From Opitutia bacterium (GTDB lineage Bacteria; Verrucomicrobiota; Verrucomicrobiia; Opitutales; Opitutaceae): a stretch of DNA of 43,603 nucleotides. The notes beneath the pieces are model-generated. The model made no database searches, was not told the DNA's origin, and saw only the letters and a program-made list of their open reading frames with translations. Positions 27,409 through 43,319 of this stretch are shown piece by piece (position 1 is the stretch's first letter; every line of letters starts with the position of its first letter). The DNA is taken from positions 65,404-109,006 of the forward strand of contig PLOH01000049.1 in assembly GCA_003142955.1 (NCBI GenBank). Reading direction: 5' to 3'. The translations under genes were made by a program, and so were the position numbers.

Positions 27409-28092
27409 ATGAAGGGATTGAGTTACGATCTGTTTGCCCAAGGCGGTCCCATGATGTGGGTGTTGCTCGCGATGAGCCTCGCGGGCACCCTGATTTTCAT
27501 CGAGCGGCTGCTGTATCTCCATCGGGGACAAATCCGCTCGACCGCCTTTGTGAGCGGAATCAAGAACATCCTCGCCAAGCGGCGGCTGATGGAGGCGCTC
27601 ACGGTCTGCGAGGAGACCCCCGGCCCGGTGGCGGCCGTCGTGAAATCGGCCCTGTTGCAGGCGGACCGCAACGAGCAGGAGATGCGGCTGGCGGTGCAGG
27701 AGGCGGCGCTGATCGAGATTCCGGTGCTGGAACGCCGGCTGGGCTCGATCGCGGCCATCACACAGGTGGCGCCGCTGGTCGGTTTGCTGGGGACCATGCT
27801 GGGGATGATCACGACGTTTCACGCCTTCGTGCAGGGCGGGAGTTACGCCTCGGCCAACGCCCTCGCGGCCGGCATGTGGCAGGCGCTGATCAGCACCGCT
27901 GGCGGCCTGGTCGTGGCCATTCCCGGGCATCTGGCGTACCATTTCCTGAGCGGCCGGGTGCGGGCGATCGTCCGGGACGTGGAGTGGAGCGGCAACGAGA
28001 TCATGAGGTATTTGCTGGGTGAATACCGGGTTCTGCCGCCAAACGGAAATGGCGGAACGCTCGCGGAGGAAACTCCGCCGAAGAAGCCATGA
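27409..28092 (+). CDS. MotA/TolQ/ExbB-family membrane protein with Gln at the usual proton-path Glu
   Basis: 227 residues from the ATG at 27409; an in-frame ATG at 27397 is also possible. Helices lie near residues 10-28 (MMWVLLAMSLAGTLIFIERL), 112-135 (VAPLVGLLGTMLGMITTF) and 155-178 (MWQALISTAGGLVVAIPGHL). The GLLGT and AIPG phrases identify the family. In E. coli ExbB the third helix reads AEALLATAIGLVAAIP and its Glu176 is part of the proton path; here the aligned residue is Gln158. Family members form a pentamer around an ExbD dimer. The stop overlaps the ATG of the next gene by 4 bases, so translation is coupled. Confidence 0.9.
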   Translation: MKGLSYDLFAQGGPMMWVLLAMSLAGTLIFIERLLYLHRGQIRSTAFVSGIKNILAKRRLMEALTVCEETPGPVAAVVKSALLQADRNEQEMRLAVQEAALIEIPVLERRLGSIAAITQVAPLVGLLGTMLGMITTFHAFVQGGSYASANALAAGMWQALISTAGGLVVAIPGHLAYHFLSGRVRAIVRDVEWSGNEIMRYLLGEYRVLPPNGNGGTLAEETPPKKP

Positions 28093-28535
28093 TCACGCAT
28101 CCGCTGGATCTCGCCGCCCGGCTGCGGCCCCCGCCGCGGAGTAATGACGCGCTGTTCTTCGTGAACGGCGGGCTGATCCTGGTGTTCTTCGCGCTGTTTG
28201 GCTCCCGGTTTGTCCTCGCTCCCGGTCTGGGCGTGGGCTTCCGGCTGCCCGAAATGGCCGGCGCCGGGGCCGCGCCGACGAGGGTGGTCATCAGTCTCCC
28301 TCGTTCCGACATGGTGCTGGTGGATGACGGCATGCTGAATTACGCCCAGCTGCGAGGCTGGCTGGAGAAGCGGGCGCACAGCGAAAAGGGGCTCGCCCTG
28401 CTGGTGCGGGCCGACCGGCAGGTGCCCTTGGAGGATCTCGGCATCATTGCGGAGATGGCGGCCAGCGCCGGCTTCACCGGTGGCGTGCAATGGGCCATGG
28501 AGTCCGGCCGGCCGAACACGCCGGACAGTCACTAA
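28089..28535 (+). CDS. ExbD/TolR-like protein with Asn at the usual membrane Asp
   Basis: 148 residues: a short cytoplasmic tail, one helix (ALFFVNGGLILVFFALFGS, about 21-39), and a periplasmic domain (RVVISLPRSDMVLVDDGMLN, ALLVRADRQVPLEDLGIIAE) that fits the ExbD/TolR fold, including the LVRAD strand. ExbD and TolR carry an essential Asp near the start of this helix (Asp25 in E. coli ExbD, in the pattern PFIDVVLVL). Here the same place holds Asn26. With Gln158 in the partner, both ends of the usual proton path appear amidated. The family assignment is firm by context and domain pattern; the alignment at position 26 is by eye. Confidence 0.82.
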   Translation: MITHPLDLAARLRPPPRSNDALFFVNGGLILVFFALFGSRFVLAPGLGVGFRLPEMAGAGAAPTRVVISLPRSDMVLVDDGMLNYAQLRGWLEKRAHSEKGLALLVRADRQVPLEDLGIIAEMAASAGFTGGVQWAMESGRPNTPDSH

Positions 28536-28557
28536 GGCCCGCCGGTGGGGGAGCAAC

Positions 28558-29301
28558 ATGGCCAACGCAACGACAAGACGACGCCGGGCCGGATGGTGGG
28601 TGGCGGGAATCGCGGCCCTGCTGGCTTTGCTGAGCCTCGCCGTCTTGCTGCGTCCTTTGCCCGGCGGCCGCAGTCAGCCGCCCGTGGCGGCCGGGCCGCG
28701 GGTGTCGATCGAGCCGCTGGGAGGGCCGAAAGGCAACGCGTCGCTGCGCGATGAGGCCACGTTCTTCGATCCTACCCCGCTTTTTCTGCCGACTGAATGG
28801 AACACGAATCAAGGTCCGTTGCCGACCGCGGTGCAACGCCAGCCCGGTCAGGTTTTTGCTGATTTTGACGCAAAGCTGACTTATGGGCGCGCGGAGTTGG
28901 TCCTCCCGGTCGCCCCCCCCGAACGAACTCCTTGGGATCCGGTGGATCTTTTGAAGACCCCGTCGCGCGATCCATTTCTCGGGTTTGGCCGCGCCGATAT
29001 GCCGCTCACCCCATTGGTCTCCCGGGCGGCGGTGCTGGAGATTCGGGAGGTTGGGACAGGCAAATTGGTACCGATGCCGAAATTGACCGGCGAAGTCACC
29101 CTGCCTGCCGGCCAATTGGAATGGCAGCCGGCGGAGTTTTTGGTTTGTGTGACGGCTGAAGGATTGCTGGGACGGCCGGTGGAAACTGTTAGCTCCGACG
29201 TCGAGGATGTCGACGCCTTTTTCCGCGACTATCTGACGAATACGTTGCGGCTGGGAGAGAGGCTTCCACCCGGAATGTACCGCGTGGTGGTGGGACCATG
29301 A
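28558..29301 (+). CDS. Membrane-anchored protein with possible TonB-like C-terminal domain
   Basis: 247 residues from the ATG at 28558 (MANATTRRRRAGWWVAG), preceded by GGGGGAG. One N-terminal helix (about 13-30), then a Pro-rich linker, then a C-terminal region whose strand-helix-strand order (EFLVCVTAEGLLGRPVETVS, DVDAFFRDYLTNTLRLGE, PPGMYRVVV) resembles the TonB C-terminal fold. The place after exbB- and exbD-like genes is where TonB usually sits. That similarity is weak and not confirmed, so 'TonB-like' is an inference. If correct it would transduce energy to outer-membrane receptors. The stop is followed by a 432-base gap before the tRNA. Confidence 0.6.
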   Translation: MANATTRRRRAGWWVAGIAALLALLSLAVLLRPLPGGRSQPPVAAGPRVSIEPLGGPKGNASLRDEATFFDPTPLFLPTEWNTNQGPLPTAVQRQPGQVFADFDAKLTYGRAELVLPVAPPERTPWDPVDLLKTPSRDPFLGFGRADMPLTPLVSRAAVLEIREVGTGKLVPMPKLTGEVTLPAGQLEWQPAEFLVCVTAEGLLGRPVETVSSDVEDVDAFFRDYLTNTLRLGERLPPGMYRVVVGP

Positions 29302-29733
29302 TTGGTCCGGAGTCCGCCGTCACTGATCGCGTCGTTTCTCTGGATGATCGTGGCAACCGTCGAGACGTTGCAGAATCTGTGGAATGCTGACAGGGAAGAG
29401 CCGGCTTGGAGGGCGAGGGCCTGTAATCGAAGGGCGATATCATGCGTAAAGCATTGTAATAAGGGTAAAAAGGAAACAACGATTGCTTTGGTCCATGAGC
29501 ATCCGCAGGTGATGGAATAGTTCTTTTCTTCGCTATACGCATGGCTAAGTGATTCTCGCAACGACGGTATTGACCGGTCGCGGAGATTTGGAGGATGATC
29601 TTGCAGAGTTATTTCTGTCAGAAATTGGCGCTGCGGAAAGCAAACCCAAGAAACTGCAAAGATTACAGTTGACGCCCCAAAACCCGTTCTCCACGTTCAA
29701 CCCTTCTTTCCCTTTCTGGCCTAGGCTTGGTCT
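29302..29733. other. Intergenic region upstream of tRNA-Thr and tuf
   Basis: 432 bases, lower in GC than the rest of the window (for example the run TAATAAGGGTAAAAAGG near 29459-29475). No gene or convincing terminator was seen. A promoter for the tRNA-tuf-rpo transcript must lie here or further upstream; a TTGACG near 29669 is a possible -35 box but its -10 is poor. Confidence 0.5.
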
Positions 29734-29809
29734 GCCCAGATAGCTCAGTTGGCAGAGCACGTCCTTGGTAAGGACGGGGTCGCCGGTTCAAGTCCGGTTC
29801 TGGGCTCCA
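29734..29809 (+). tRNA. tRNA-Thr (anticodon GGT)
   Basis: 76 bases including an encoded CCA. Acceptor arms GCCCAGA and TCTGGGC, D stem GCTC/GAGC, anticodon stem CGTCC/GGACG with loop TTGGTAA (anticodon GGT, reading ACC and ACT), T arm with TTCAAGT. It sits just before tuf, the same place as thrT in the E. coli tufB operon. Confidence 0.96.
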
Positions 29810-29876
29810 GGTCAACGTCGGTGCCTCCACGACGACAGGCCAGAGGTCAATCATCTAATTCAACTGTCTCCACCAC

Positions 29877-31067
29877 ATGGCTAAAGCAATATTCGAACGC
29901 ACCAAACCGCACGTTAATGTCGGCACGATCGGCCACGTTGACCACGGCAAAACGACGTTGACGGCCGCGATTCTTGCGGTCCAGGCCAAGAAAGGGCTGG
30001 CCGAGGTCAAAGCCTATGCGGATATCGCCAAGGGAGGCACCGTGCGCGATGCCACCAAGACGGTCACCATTGCGGTTGCCCACGTGGAGTACCAGACGGA
30101 GAAGCGCCATTACGCGCACGTCGACTGCCCCGGACACGCCGATTTCGTGAAGAACATGATCACGGGTGCGGCGCAGATGGACGGCGCGATCCTCGTGGTC
30201 AGCGCGGCGGACGGACCGATGCCGCAGACCCGCGAACACATCCTCCTGGCCGGCCAGGTCGGCGTGCCGAAGCTGGTCGTGTTTCTCAACAAGATCGACC
30301 TGCTCGATGACAAGGACCTGCTGGATCTCGTCGAGATGGAGATCCGCGAGTTGCTGACCAAGTATCAATTTGACGGCGACAAGGCCGTGATCGTGCGCGG
30401 TTCGGCGACCGCGGCGCTCGAGGGCAAGCCCGAGGGCGTGGCGGCCATCGACGCGCTGATGAACGCGATTGACAATGAAATCCCGCAGCCGACGCGCGAG
30501 ATCGACAAGCCTTTCCTCATGTCGGTCGAAGACGTGTTTTCGATCACGGGCCGCGGCACCGTCGCCACGGGACGAATCGAGCGCGGCCAGTGCAAGGTCG
30601 GCGAAACCGTCGAGATCGTGGGTCTGCGCGATACGGCCACGACGGTCATCACCGGCGTCGAGATGTTCCGCAAGATGCTCGACAGCGGGCAGGCGGGTGA
30701 CAACGTCGGCGTGCTGCTGCGCGGCGTGGAAAAAGAGGGCATCGAGCGCGGCCAGGTCATCGCCCATCCCAAGTCAATCACTCCGCACAAGAAGGCGAAG
30801 GCCGAGATCTACGTCCTGAGCAAGGAGGAGGGCGGCCGCCACACGCCGTTCTTCAACGGCTATCGTCCGCAGTTCTATTTCCGCACCACCGACGTCACCG
30901 GGATCATTCAGCTGCCGCAGGGCGTGGAGATGATCATGCCGGGCGACAACATCAACGTGGTGATGGAACTGATCGCGCCCATCGCGATGGAGCGGGCGCA
31001 GAAGTTCGCCATCCGCGAGGGTGGCCGGACCATTGGCGCGGGTCGGATCACGGAGATCATCGAATAA
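29877..31067 (+). CDS. tuf: Translation elongation factor Tu
   Basis: 396 residues. G1 [10 protein letters not shown]3 [14 protein letters not shown]4 NKID and G5 RGSA are all present, followed by the domain-2 segment [17 protein letters not shown] and the domain-3 end [13 protein letters not shown]-Tu brings aminoacyl-tRNA to the ribosome with GTP. It lies between tRNA-Thr and tRNA-Trp, the arrangement of the tufB operon. No strong Shine-Dalgarno site precedes the ATG. No second copy is in this window. Confidence 0.98.
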   Translation: MAKAIFERTKPHVNVGTIGHVDHGKTTLTAAILAVQAKKGLAEVKAYADIAKGGTVRDATKTVTIAVAHVEYQTEKRHYAHVDCPGHADFVKNMITGAAQMDGAILVVSAADGPMPQTREHILLAGQVGVPKLVVFLNKIDLLDDKDLLDLVEMEIRELLTKYQFDGDKAVIVRGSATAALEGKPEGVAAIDALMNAIDNEIPQPTREIDKPFLMSVEDVFSITGRGTVATGRIERGQCKVGETVEIVGLRDTATTVITGVEMFRKMLDSGQAGDNVGVLLRGVEKEGIERGQVIAHPKSITPHKKAKAEIYVLSKEEGGRHTPFFNGYRPQFYFRTTDVTGIIQLPQGVEMIMPGDNINVVMELIAPIAMERAQKFAIREGGRTIGAGRITEIIE

Positions 31068-31093
31068 CCTTTGCACCGACGCTGCACGGCGTA

Positions 31094-31123
31094 CGCCGAG
31101 GCTTCGTTACCGGGGCCTCGGCG
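31094..31123 (+). promoter_or_regulatory. Hairpin between tuf and tRNA-Trp
   Basis: CGCCGAGGC and GCCTCGGCG form a perfect 9-bp stem with a 12-base loop. There is no T-run, so it is not a standard terminator. It may mark an RNA-processing site ahead of the tRNA. Confidence 0.5.
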
Positions 31124-31155
31124 GCGTCGTCTAAGAGAAAAAGGAACCATCACGG

Positions 31156-31231
<76 letters not shown>

Positions 31232-31244
31232 GCCCACGCATCCT

Positions 31245-31448
31245 ATGAAAAACCCGTTTCGCGCCACCCGCATCTTTGTTGGCGAGATGATTGTCGAGCT
31301 GCAGAAGGCATCGTGGCCCACGCGCCAGGAACTGTGGGACTCGACGGTGGTGGTGATTGTCGCCTGCCTCCTCCTCGGCCTTTTCACGAGCATCGCCGAT
31401 TTCTCACTTTACCAGTTCGTCGACCTCTTTACGAAGCTGGCCAGCTAA
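31245..31448 (+). CDS. secE: Preprotein translocase subunit SecE
   Basis: 67 residues, the short single-helix form. The amphipathic cytoplasmic segment FVGEMIVELQKASWPTRQEL contains the conserved W-P-T-R motif, followed by one membrane helix (TVVVIVACLLLGLFTSIADF). SecE clamps SecY in the SecYEG export channel. It starts 13 bases after the tRNA-Trp CCA, so its ribosome site is short or absent. nusG begins 13 bases after its stop. Confidence 0.96.
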   Translation: MKNPFRATRIFVGEMIVELQKASWPTRQELWDSTVVVIVACLLLGLFTSIADFSLYQFVDLFTKLAS

Positions 31449-31461
31449 CCGTCGCCCTTCC

Positions 31462-32040
31462 ATGCCCGCCAAGACTTCAGCACCGCCCGGCGTCCAATGG
31501 TTCGCCTTGCACACCCTTTCGGGCCAGGAGCCGAAAGTTAAGGCTTACATTGAGAAGTTCAAAGCCGCCGAGGAACTCGACGATTTTATTTTCGAGGTGC
31601 TGCTCCCCACTGAGACCGTGTCCGAGGTCAAGGGCGGCAAGAAATCCAGCAAGGTCCGCAAGCTTTATCCGGGTTACGTGTTCATTCAGATGCGCCTGTA
31701 TGACGAGGACGGGCTCGTCATGAACAAACCGTGGTACTTTGTGAAGGAGGCGGCGGGAGTGATTGGCTTCGTGGGTGGCGACCACCCGGCCGCCTTGCGC
31801 CAGTCCGAGATTGATGAGATCAAGGCGCGGATTGAAGCCGCGACCGGCAAGGAGGTGCCGAAGGTGCAGTATGAGGTTGGCGAAGAGGTCAAGATCAACG
31901 ACGGGCCCTTTATGAACCTGAACGGCCGCATCGACGAAATCGACCCGACCCGCGGCAAGCTCAAGATTTCCGTTTCCATTTTCGGCCGGTTCACCCCGGT
32001 CGAGCTCGAATACTGGCAGGTCCAGCGCACCACTGACTGA
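31462..32040 (+). CDS. nusG: Transcription termination/antitermination protein NusG
   Basis: 192 residues from the ATG at 31462 (MPAKTSAPPGVQWFALHTLS). The NGN domain includes GQEPKVKAYIEKF, LYPGYVFIQM and VGGDHPAAL, and the C-terminal KOW domain includes KINDGPFMNLNGRIDEIDP. NusG binds RNA polymerase and links it to Rho or to the ribosome. Length is normal and no extra domain is present. It lies 13 bases after secE and just over 100 bases before rplK, whose upstream spacer is made of iterated words. Confidence 0.97.
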   Translation: MPAKTSAPPGVQWFALHTLSGQEPKVKAYIEKFKAAEELDDFIFEVLLPTETVSEVKGGKKSSKVRKLYPGYVFIQMRLYDEDGLVMNKPWYFVKEAAGVIGFVGGDHPAALRQSEIDEIKARIEAATGKEVPKVQYEVGEEVKINDGPFMNLNGRIDEIDPTRGKLKISVSIFGRFTPVELEYWQVQRTTD

Positions 32041-32054
32041 CGCATAGATATTAG

Positions 32055-32145
32055 CATTTCGATTTTGGATTTTCGCTATCCGTCAGCCTCGGGCGACTCG
32101 GAGTCCGCCAAATCGAAACTCGAAAATCAAGAATCGAAAATCGAC
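32055..32145. repeat. Wordy, self-complementary spacer before rplK
   Basis: The first part reads atttcgattttggattttcg; the second (from about 32111) repeats the complementary words aaatcgaaactcgaaaatc, aagaatcgaaaatcg. The words are similar to each other and the two halves are inverted, so the RNA could fold. The repeat may affect translation of rplK, since it ends just before its ATG. Confidence 0.5.
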
Positions 32146-32149
32146 TCAC

Positions 32150-32575
32150 ATGGCCAAGAAAATTTCAGGCTACATCCGGCTTCAACTCCCCGCCGGCGCC
32201 GCCAATCCGGCGCCTCCGGTCGGTCCCGCGCTGGGCGCGCAAGGGGTCAACATCATGGCGTTCTGCAAAGAATTCAACGCCAAGACCAAGGACCAAGCCG
32301 GCATGATTCTCCCGACCGTCATCACGGTCTATGCCGACAAGACATTCAGCTTCATCCTGAAGTCCCCGCCTGCCTCCATCCTGCTCAAGAAGGCGGCCAA
32401 CATTGCGAGCGGCTCGGCCAAACCCAATCAGGACAAAGTCGGTAAGGTCACCCGGAAGCAGCTGGCCGAAATCTACCGGCTCAAGGCCAAAGACCTTAAT
32501 GCCAAGACCGAGGAAGCCGGCATTCGCATCATCGCCGGCACGGCCCGCAACATGGGTATTGAGGTCGTCGACTAA
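32150..32575 (+). CDS. rplK: 50S ribosomal protein L11
   Basis: 141 residues, standard length. The N-terminal [37 protein letters not shown] and the C-terminal rRNA-binding [18 protein letters not shown] are typical. L11 forms the GTPase-associated stalk base with 23S rRNA. The gene is first of the L11-L1 pair, followed by rplA after 149 bases. Confidence 0.98.
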   Translation: MAKKISGYIRLQLPAGAANPAPPVGPALGAQGVNIMAFCKEFNAKTKDQAGMILPTVITVYADKTFSFILKSPPASILLKKAANIASGSAKPNQDKVGKVTRKQLAEIYRLKAKDLNAKTEEAGIRIIAGTARNMGIEVVD

Positions 32576-32681
32576 CCCGAAACAGATCCAGGCGCAATTT
32601 CGCCGGAAAGTCTGCTGGGGCGATCCATCGGGTCGCGCGCCTTCCCCCCTTTTGAGAACCAACCAACCATCTCCACATACC

Positions 32682-32701
32682 GCGGGAGTCCCGCCCGGGA
32701 C
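32682..32701 (+). promoter_or_regulatory. Overlapping hairpins before rplA, possible L1 control site
   Basis: GCGGG-agt-CCCGC (32682-32694) and GTCCCG-cc-CGGGAC (32688-32701) share bases and exclude one another. They lie 24 bases before the rplA ATG, just ahead of its ribosome site (AAGGAG). L1 often represses its own mRNA through a structure mimicking its rRNA site; that this is such a site is an inference. Confidence 0.35.
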
Positions 32702-32724
32702 GCTTGCACCGCAAGGAGTAAACC

Positions 32725-33417
32725 ATGGAACATAAGAGCAAACGCTACCGGAGCGCCCTCAAGGTCGCTGATCTCACCAAGGAATTCCCGCTGAAAGAAG
32801 CGGTGGAAATCCTCAATCGCTTTCCCAAGGCCAAGTTCGACGAGACCGTCGAATTTTCCTTCCGTCTGGGCGTCGATCCGGCGCAGGGCGATCAGATGGT
32901 GCGCGGAACGACACCGCTGCCCAACGGCACCGGCAAGAAGGTGCGCGTCCTGGTGTTTACCGACAATCCCCAGGCGGCGATCGCCGCCGGCGCCGAGTTT
33001 GCCGGCCTGCAGGATCTGATGCAGAAGATCCAGGGCGGCTGGATCGATTTCGATGTCGCCATTGCCACGACCGAGGCGATGAAAACCGTCCGTACCATCG
33101 CGCGCGTGCTCGGCCCCAAGGGTCTGATGCCCAATCCGAAGTCGGGCACCGTGACCGACGACATCGCCGCCGGCATCAAGGCGGTGAAGGCCGGACGCGT
33201 TGAGTTCAAGATGGACAAGTCGGCCAACGTGGGCGTGGGCATCGGCAAGCGATCCTTCACGTCCGCCCAGATTCTGGAAAACGCGGCCACCGTTCTGGAG
33301 GCCGTGGGCAAAGCCAAACCCGCCTCGTTCAAAGGCCGCTATATTCTCAACGCGGCGCTCTCCTCGACCATGAGCCCGGCGGTCAAGATCGCGGGCAACG
33401 AGTACAGCAAATACTAA
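32725..33417 (+). CDS. rplA: 50S ribosomal protein L1
   Basis: 230 residues. TVEFSFRLGVDPAQGDQMVR, PLPNGTGKKVRVLVFT, GLMPNPKSGTVT and the C-terminal GRYILNAALSSTMSPAVKI mark the L1 family. L1 binds 23S rRNA at the E-site stalk and can act as translational repressor. A good ribosome site AAGGAG stands before the ATG. rplJ follows after only 15 bases. Confidence 0.98.
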   Translation: MEHKSKRYRSALKVADLTKEFPLKEAVEILNRFPKAKFDETVEFSFRLGVDPAQGDQMVRGTTPLPNGTGKKVRVLVFTDNPQAAIAAGAEFAGLQDLMQKIQGGWIDFDVAIATTEAMKTVRTIARVLGPKGLMPNPKSGTVTDDIAAGIKAVKAGRVEFKMDKSANVGVGIGKRSFTSAQILENAATVLEAVGKAKPASFKGRYILNAALSSTMSPAVKIAGNEYSKY

Positions 33418-33432
33418 ACCGGAGCGTTTTCC

Positions 33433-33951
33433 ATGAGAGCTGAGAAGAAATATCTGATCGAGGAGGTGGCCGGCCACCTCAAGAAATCCGACTACGTCAT
33501 CCTGGCGAACTACGACAAGATGACGGTGGCCGACGTGGCTGAGCTTCGACTGCGACTGGCTCCCCACCATGCCGAGTTCCACGTCGTGAAAAACAGCTCG
33601 CTGCGCGTGGCCGCGCAGGCCCTCAGCCTGCCGAGCTTCGACAGCGCGCTCATCGGACCAACCGCCATCATTCTGGGCGGCAAGAACTCGCCGGGCGTGG
33701 CCAAGGTCCTCCGCGACTTCGTCAAGGAGAAGCAGAAGATCGTGGTGAAAGCGGGCATCCTCGGCCAGAAGCTGATCTCGGCCCAGGATGTCGCCAAGCT
33801 CGCCGACCTGCCTTCGCTCGACACGCTGCGCGCCCAACTGCTCGGCCTGCTCCAGCAGCCCGCCAGCCTCTTTGTGCGTGTGGTCAATGCGGTTCCGCAG
33901 GGCCTAGTCAACGTTCTGCAGGCCAAGGTCCGGGCCGCCGGTGACAGCTAA
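33433..33951 (+). CDS. rplJ: 50S ribosomal protein L10
   Basis: 172 residues. The N-terminal RNA-binding part (MRAEKKYLIEEVAGHLKKSD, ILANYDKMTVADVAELR) and the C-terminal stalk helix that holds L7/L12 dimers (FVRVVNAVPQGLVNVLQAKV) are present. It begins only 15 bases after rplA, with GGAG as ribosome site, leaving no room for the long L10 leader known from other bacteria. The gap to rplL is 206 bases, unusually long for this pair. Confidence 0.96.
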   Translation: MRAEKKYLIEEVAGHLKKSDYVILANYDKMTVADVAELRLRLAPHHAEFHVVKNSSLRVAAQALSLPSFDSALIGPTAIILGGKNSPGVAKVLRDFVKEKQKIVVKAGILGQKLISAQDVAKLADLPSLDTLRAQLLGLLQQPASLFVRVVNAVPQGLVNVLQAKVRAAGDS

Positions 33952-34044
33952 TCAATTTTCACCGGCAGCCGGTCCGCGACCGATGGTTTTCATCGGCGGC
34001 GGGCGGGTCTCCGGTTCAACCGTCCACCATCACTTTCCCGCATT

Positions 34045-34060
34045 GGCGGCTCGCGCCGCC
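34045..34060 (+). promoter_or_regulatory. Hairpin in the rplJ-rplL gap
   Basis: GGCGGC-tcgc-GCCGCC forms a 6-bp stem in the 206-base gap between rplJ and rplL. No T-run follows. The gap may hold an rplL promoter or a translational control region, but I recognise neither with confidence. Confidence 0.35.
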
Positions 34061-34157
34061 GTTCCAGGAAACCCAAATTCAACCGTCGCAGGCTAGGGGA
34101 TACGTCTCTTAAACGCGCTTCCCGATCGAAGTCGCTAGTCCGTGGCAGGAGATCATC

Positions 34158-34541
34158 ATGAGCAACATCACCAAAGAAGAAGTCATCGAGTGGCTTTCCA
34201 GCCAGTCGGTCCTCGAAATCGCCGGATTGGTCAAGGACCTTGAGGCTAAGTGGGGCGTCTCCGCTGCCGCCCCGGTCGCCATGGCGGCCGCCCCGGCCGC
34301 CGCCGCCGCCGCCGCGCCGGTCGAGGAGAAAACCGAGTTCAACGTGGTCCTGGTCGAGGCCGGGGCCAACAAGATCGCCGCGATCAAGGAAGTCCGCGCC
34401 ATTACTGGTCTGGGCCTGAAGGAGGCGAAGGACCTCGTCGAGGCCGCGCCGAAGTCGGTCAAGGAAGGGGCTTCCAAGCAGGAGGCCGAGGAAATCAAGA
34501 AGAAGCTCGAGGCCGTCGGGGCCAAGGTCGAGCTCAAGTAA
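34158..34541 (+). CDS. rplL: 50S ribosomal protein L7/L12
   Basis: 127 residues. The N-terminal dimer domain ([20 protein letters not shown]) is joined by an Ala/Pro-rich hinge ([20 protein letters not shown]) to the C-terminal factor-binding domain ([40 protein letters not shown]). It forms the mobile stalk that recruits translation factors. The ATG is preceded by GCAGGAG. A hairpin between rplL and rpoB follows. Confidence 0.97.
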   Translation: MSNITKEEVIEWLSSQSVLEIAGLVKDLEAKWGVSAAAPVAMAAAPAAAAAAAPVEEKTEFNVVLVEAGANKIAAIKEVRAITGLGLKEAKDLVEAAPKSVKEGASKQEAEEIKKKLEAVGAKVELK

Positions 34542-34584
34542 CCAACGATTGGCGATTCGCACCGCACCGCTTACATTTAGCCCG

Positions 34585-34617
34585 GGACAGGCCGTGATGA
34601 CTCATGGCCTGTCCTTT
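34585..34617 (+). terminator. rplL-rpoB intergenic attenuator hairpin
   Basis: GGACAGGCC and GGCCTGTCC form a perfect 9-bp stem with a 12-base loop, followed by TTTGCC and a later GTTTTG. A partial terminator between rplL and rpoB is known in E. coli, where it lowers rpoBC expression relative to ribosomal proteins; a similar role here is inferred. The short T-run suggests incomplete termination. Confidence 0.6.
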
Positions 34618-34706
34618 GCCGTTGTTTTGTTCCGCACCTGTTAGGCGCCGGCGCCCTGCGCCGCCGTCTCCGCATACCGTCCTCTGTCACTTAACCGGGA
34701 ATATCC

Positions 34707-38510
<3,804 letters not shown>

Positions 38511-38556
38511 ACCGGCGCGTTTCCGCCACCTTTAACGACAACCTGGGAGATATTTC

Positions 38557-42693
<4,137 letters not shown>

Positions 42694-42746
42694 TTCATCG
42701 GGAATGCCGGCGCAGCCTCGGCTGCGATCACGGTGTCAATTACCTC

Positions 42747-42779
42747 GAGCCGCGGATCAACCTCCGCGGCTCTTTTTTT
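42747..42779 (+). terminator. Terminator of the rpo operon
   Basis: GAGCCGCGGA-tcaacc-TCCGCGGCTC is a perfect 10-bp stem, followed by seven T (42773-42779). It starts 54 bases after the rpoC stop and is a canonical intrinsic terminator. Confidence 0.93.
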
Positions 42780-42786
42780 GCCCTGC

Positions 42787-43011
42787 TCAGAATCTCAGCC
42801 GGGTGTTCGTGTGGCCACAGTGCGGGCAAGCCGCGGTCCCTCTGCGGGCTTTGGCGGTGTACAGCTGGCCGCAGCGGATGCAGTGAAACGTCAGCTTCCG
42901 CCGCTCTGCTTCGAAGAGCGCATGATCGCGCCGATCATAATAGATCCACACCCCGAAGAAAAACGCGAGGACGAGGAAACAGTAGACAACGGTGCCGAAG
43001 GTGAAATCCAT
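42787..43011 (-). CDS. Small membrane protein with a C-terminal zinc ribbon
   Basis: 74 residues from the ATG at 43011 (MDFTFGTVVYCFLVLAFFFG). One helix is followed by a basic stretch and a four-cysteine zinc ribbon, CIRCG and CPHCG, about 17 residues apart. The protein is convergent with rpoC across the shared terminator region. The function is unknown; the longer start at 43071 adds no family-like sequence. Confidence 0.75.
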   Translation of the reverse strand: MDFTFGTVVYCFLVLAFFFGVWIYYDRRDHALFEAERRKLTFHCIRCGQLYTAKARRGTAACPHCGHTNTRLRF

Positions 43012-43319
43012 GTTTCGAAAACGGCGGCAAACGCCAGCCTCGGCTTTTTCGCTCCAGTCCGGCAAGGACAAAGCTGGGCAGGGATAGGAAAGCGTAAAGC
43101 GGAATCGGGAAAGGCCTCAGACGTACCCCCCCGCAAGGGCGGAGTGGGAAGAGGGAAGGCGGATCGCGATCCCTTGTCACGACTGCCTAGGAGCTTGTCG
43201 GGCTTCGCCCTCCATGCTCCTCAACAAATGGCGGACGCCATTTGGTGCGGAGGGACCGCTTTCTTTCGGATTCAGCGGAGAAGTTTTGAACTTTGGCGTA
43301 GGGCTTGCGTCTGAGAGGC
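43012..43319. other. Intergenic region before the right-edge transposase
   Basis: 308 bases with no credible gene. Near its right end, AAATGGCG-ga-CGCCATTT (43226-43243) is a perfect 8-bp hairpin, and an AGGAGC/GCTCCT pair encloses GGGC-ttc-GCCC just before it. These may be part of the left end of the insertion sequence that follows, but no end could be fixed. Confidence 0.45.

Noticed and set aside
29302-29733. A promoter for the tRNA-tuf-rpo operon near 29669
   Set aside because: Only a TTGACG was found; no acceptable -10 box lies at the proper distance.
31094-31123. Terminator between tuf and tRNA-Trp
   Set aside because: The 9-bp stem has no T-run, and the operon continues; processing is as likely.
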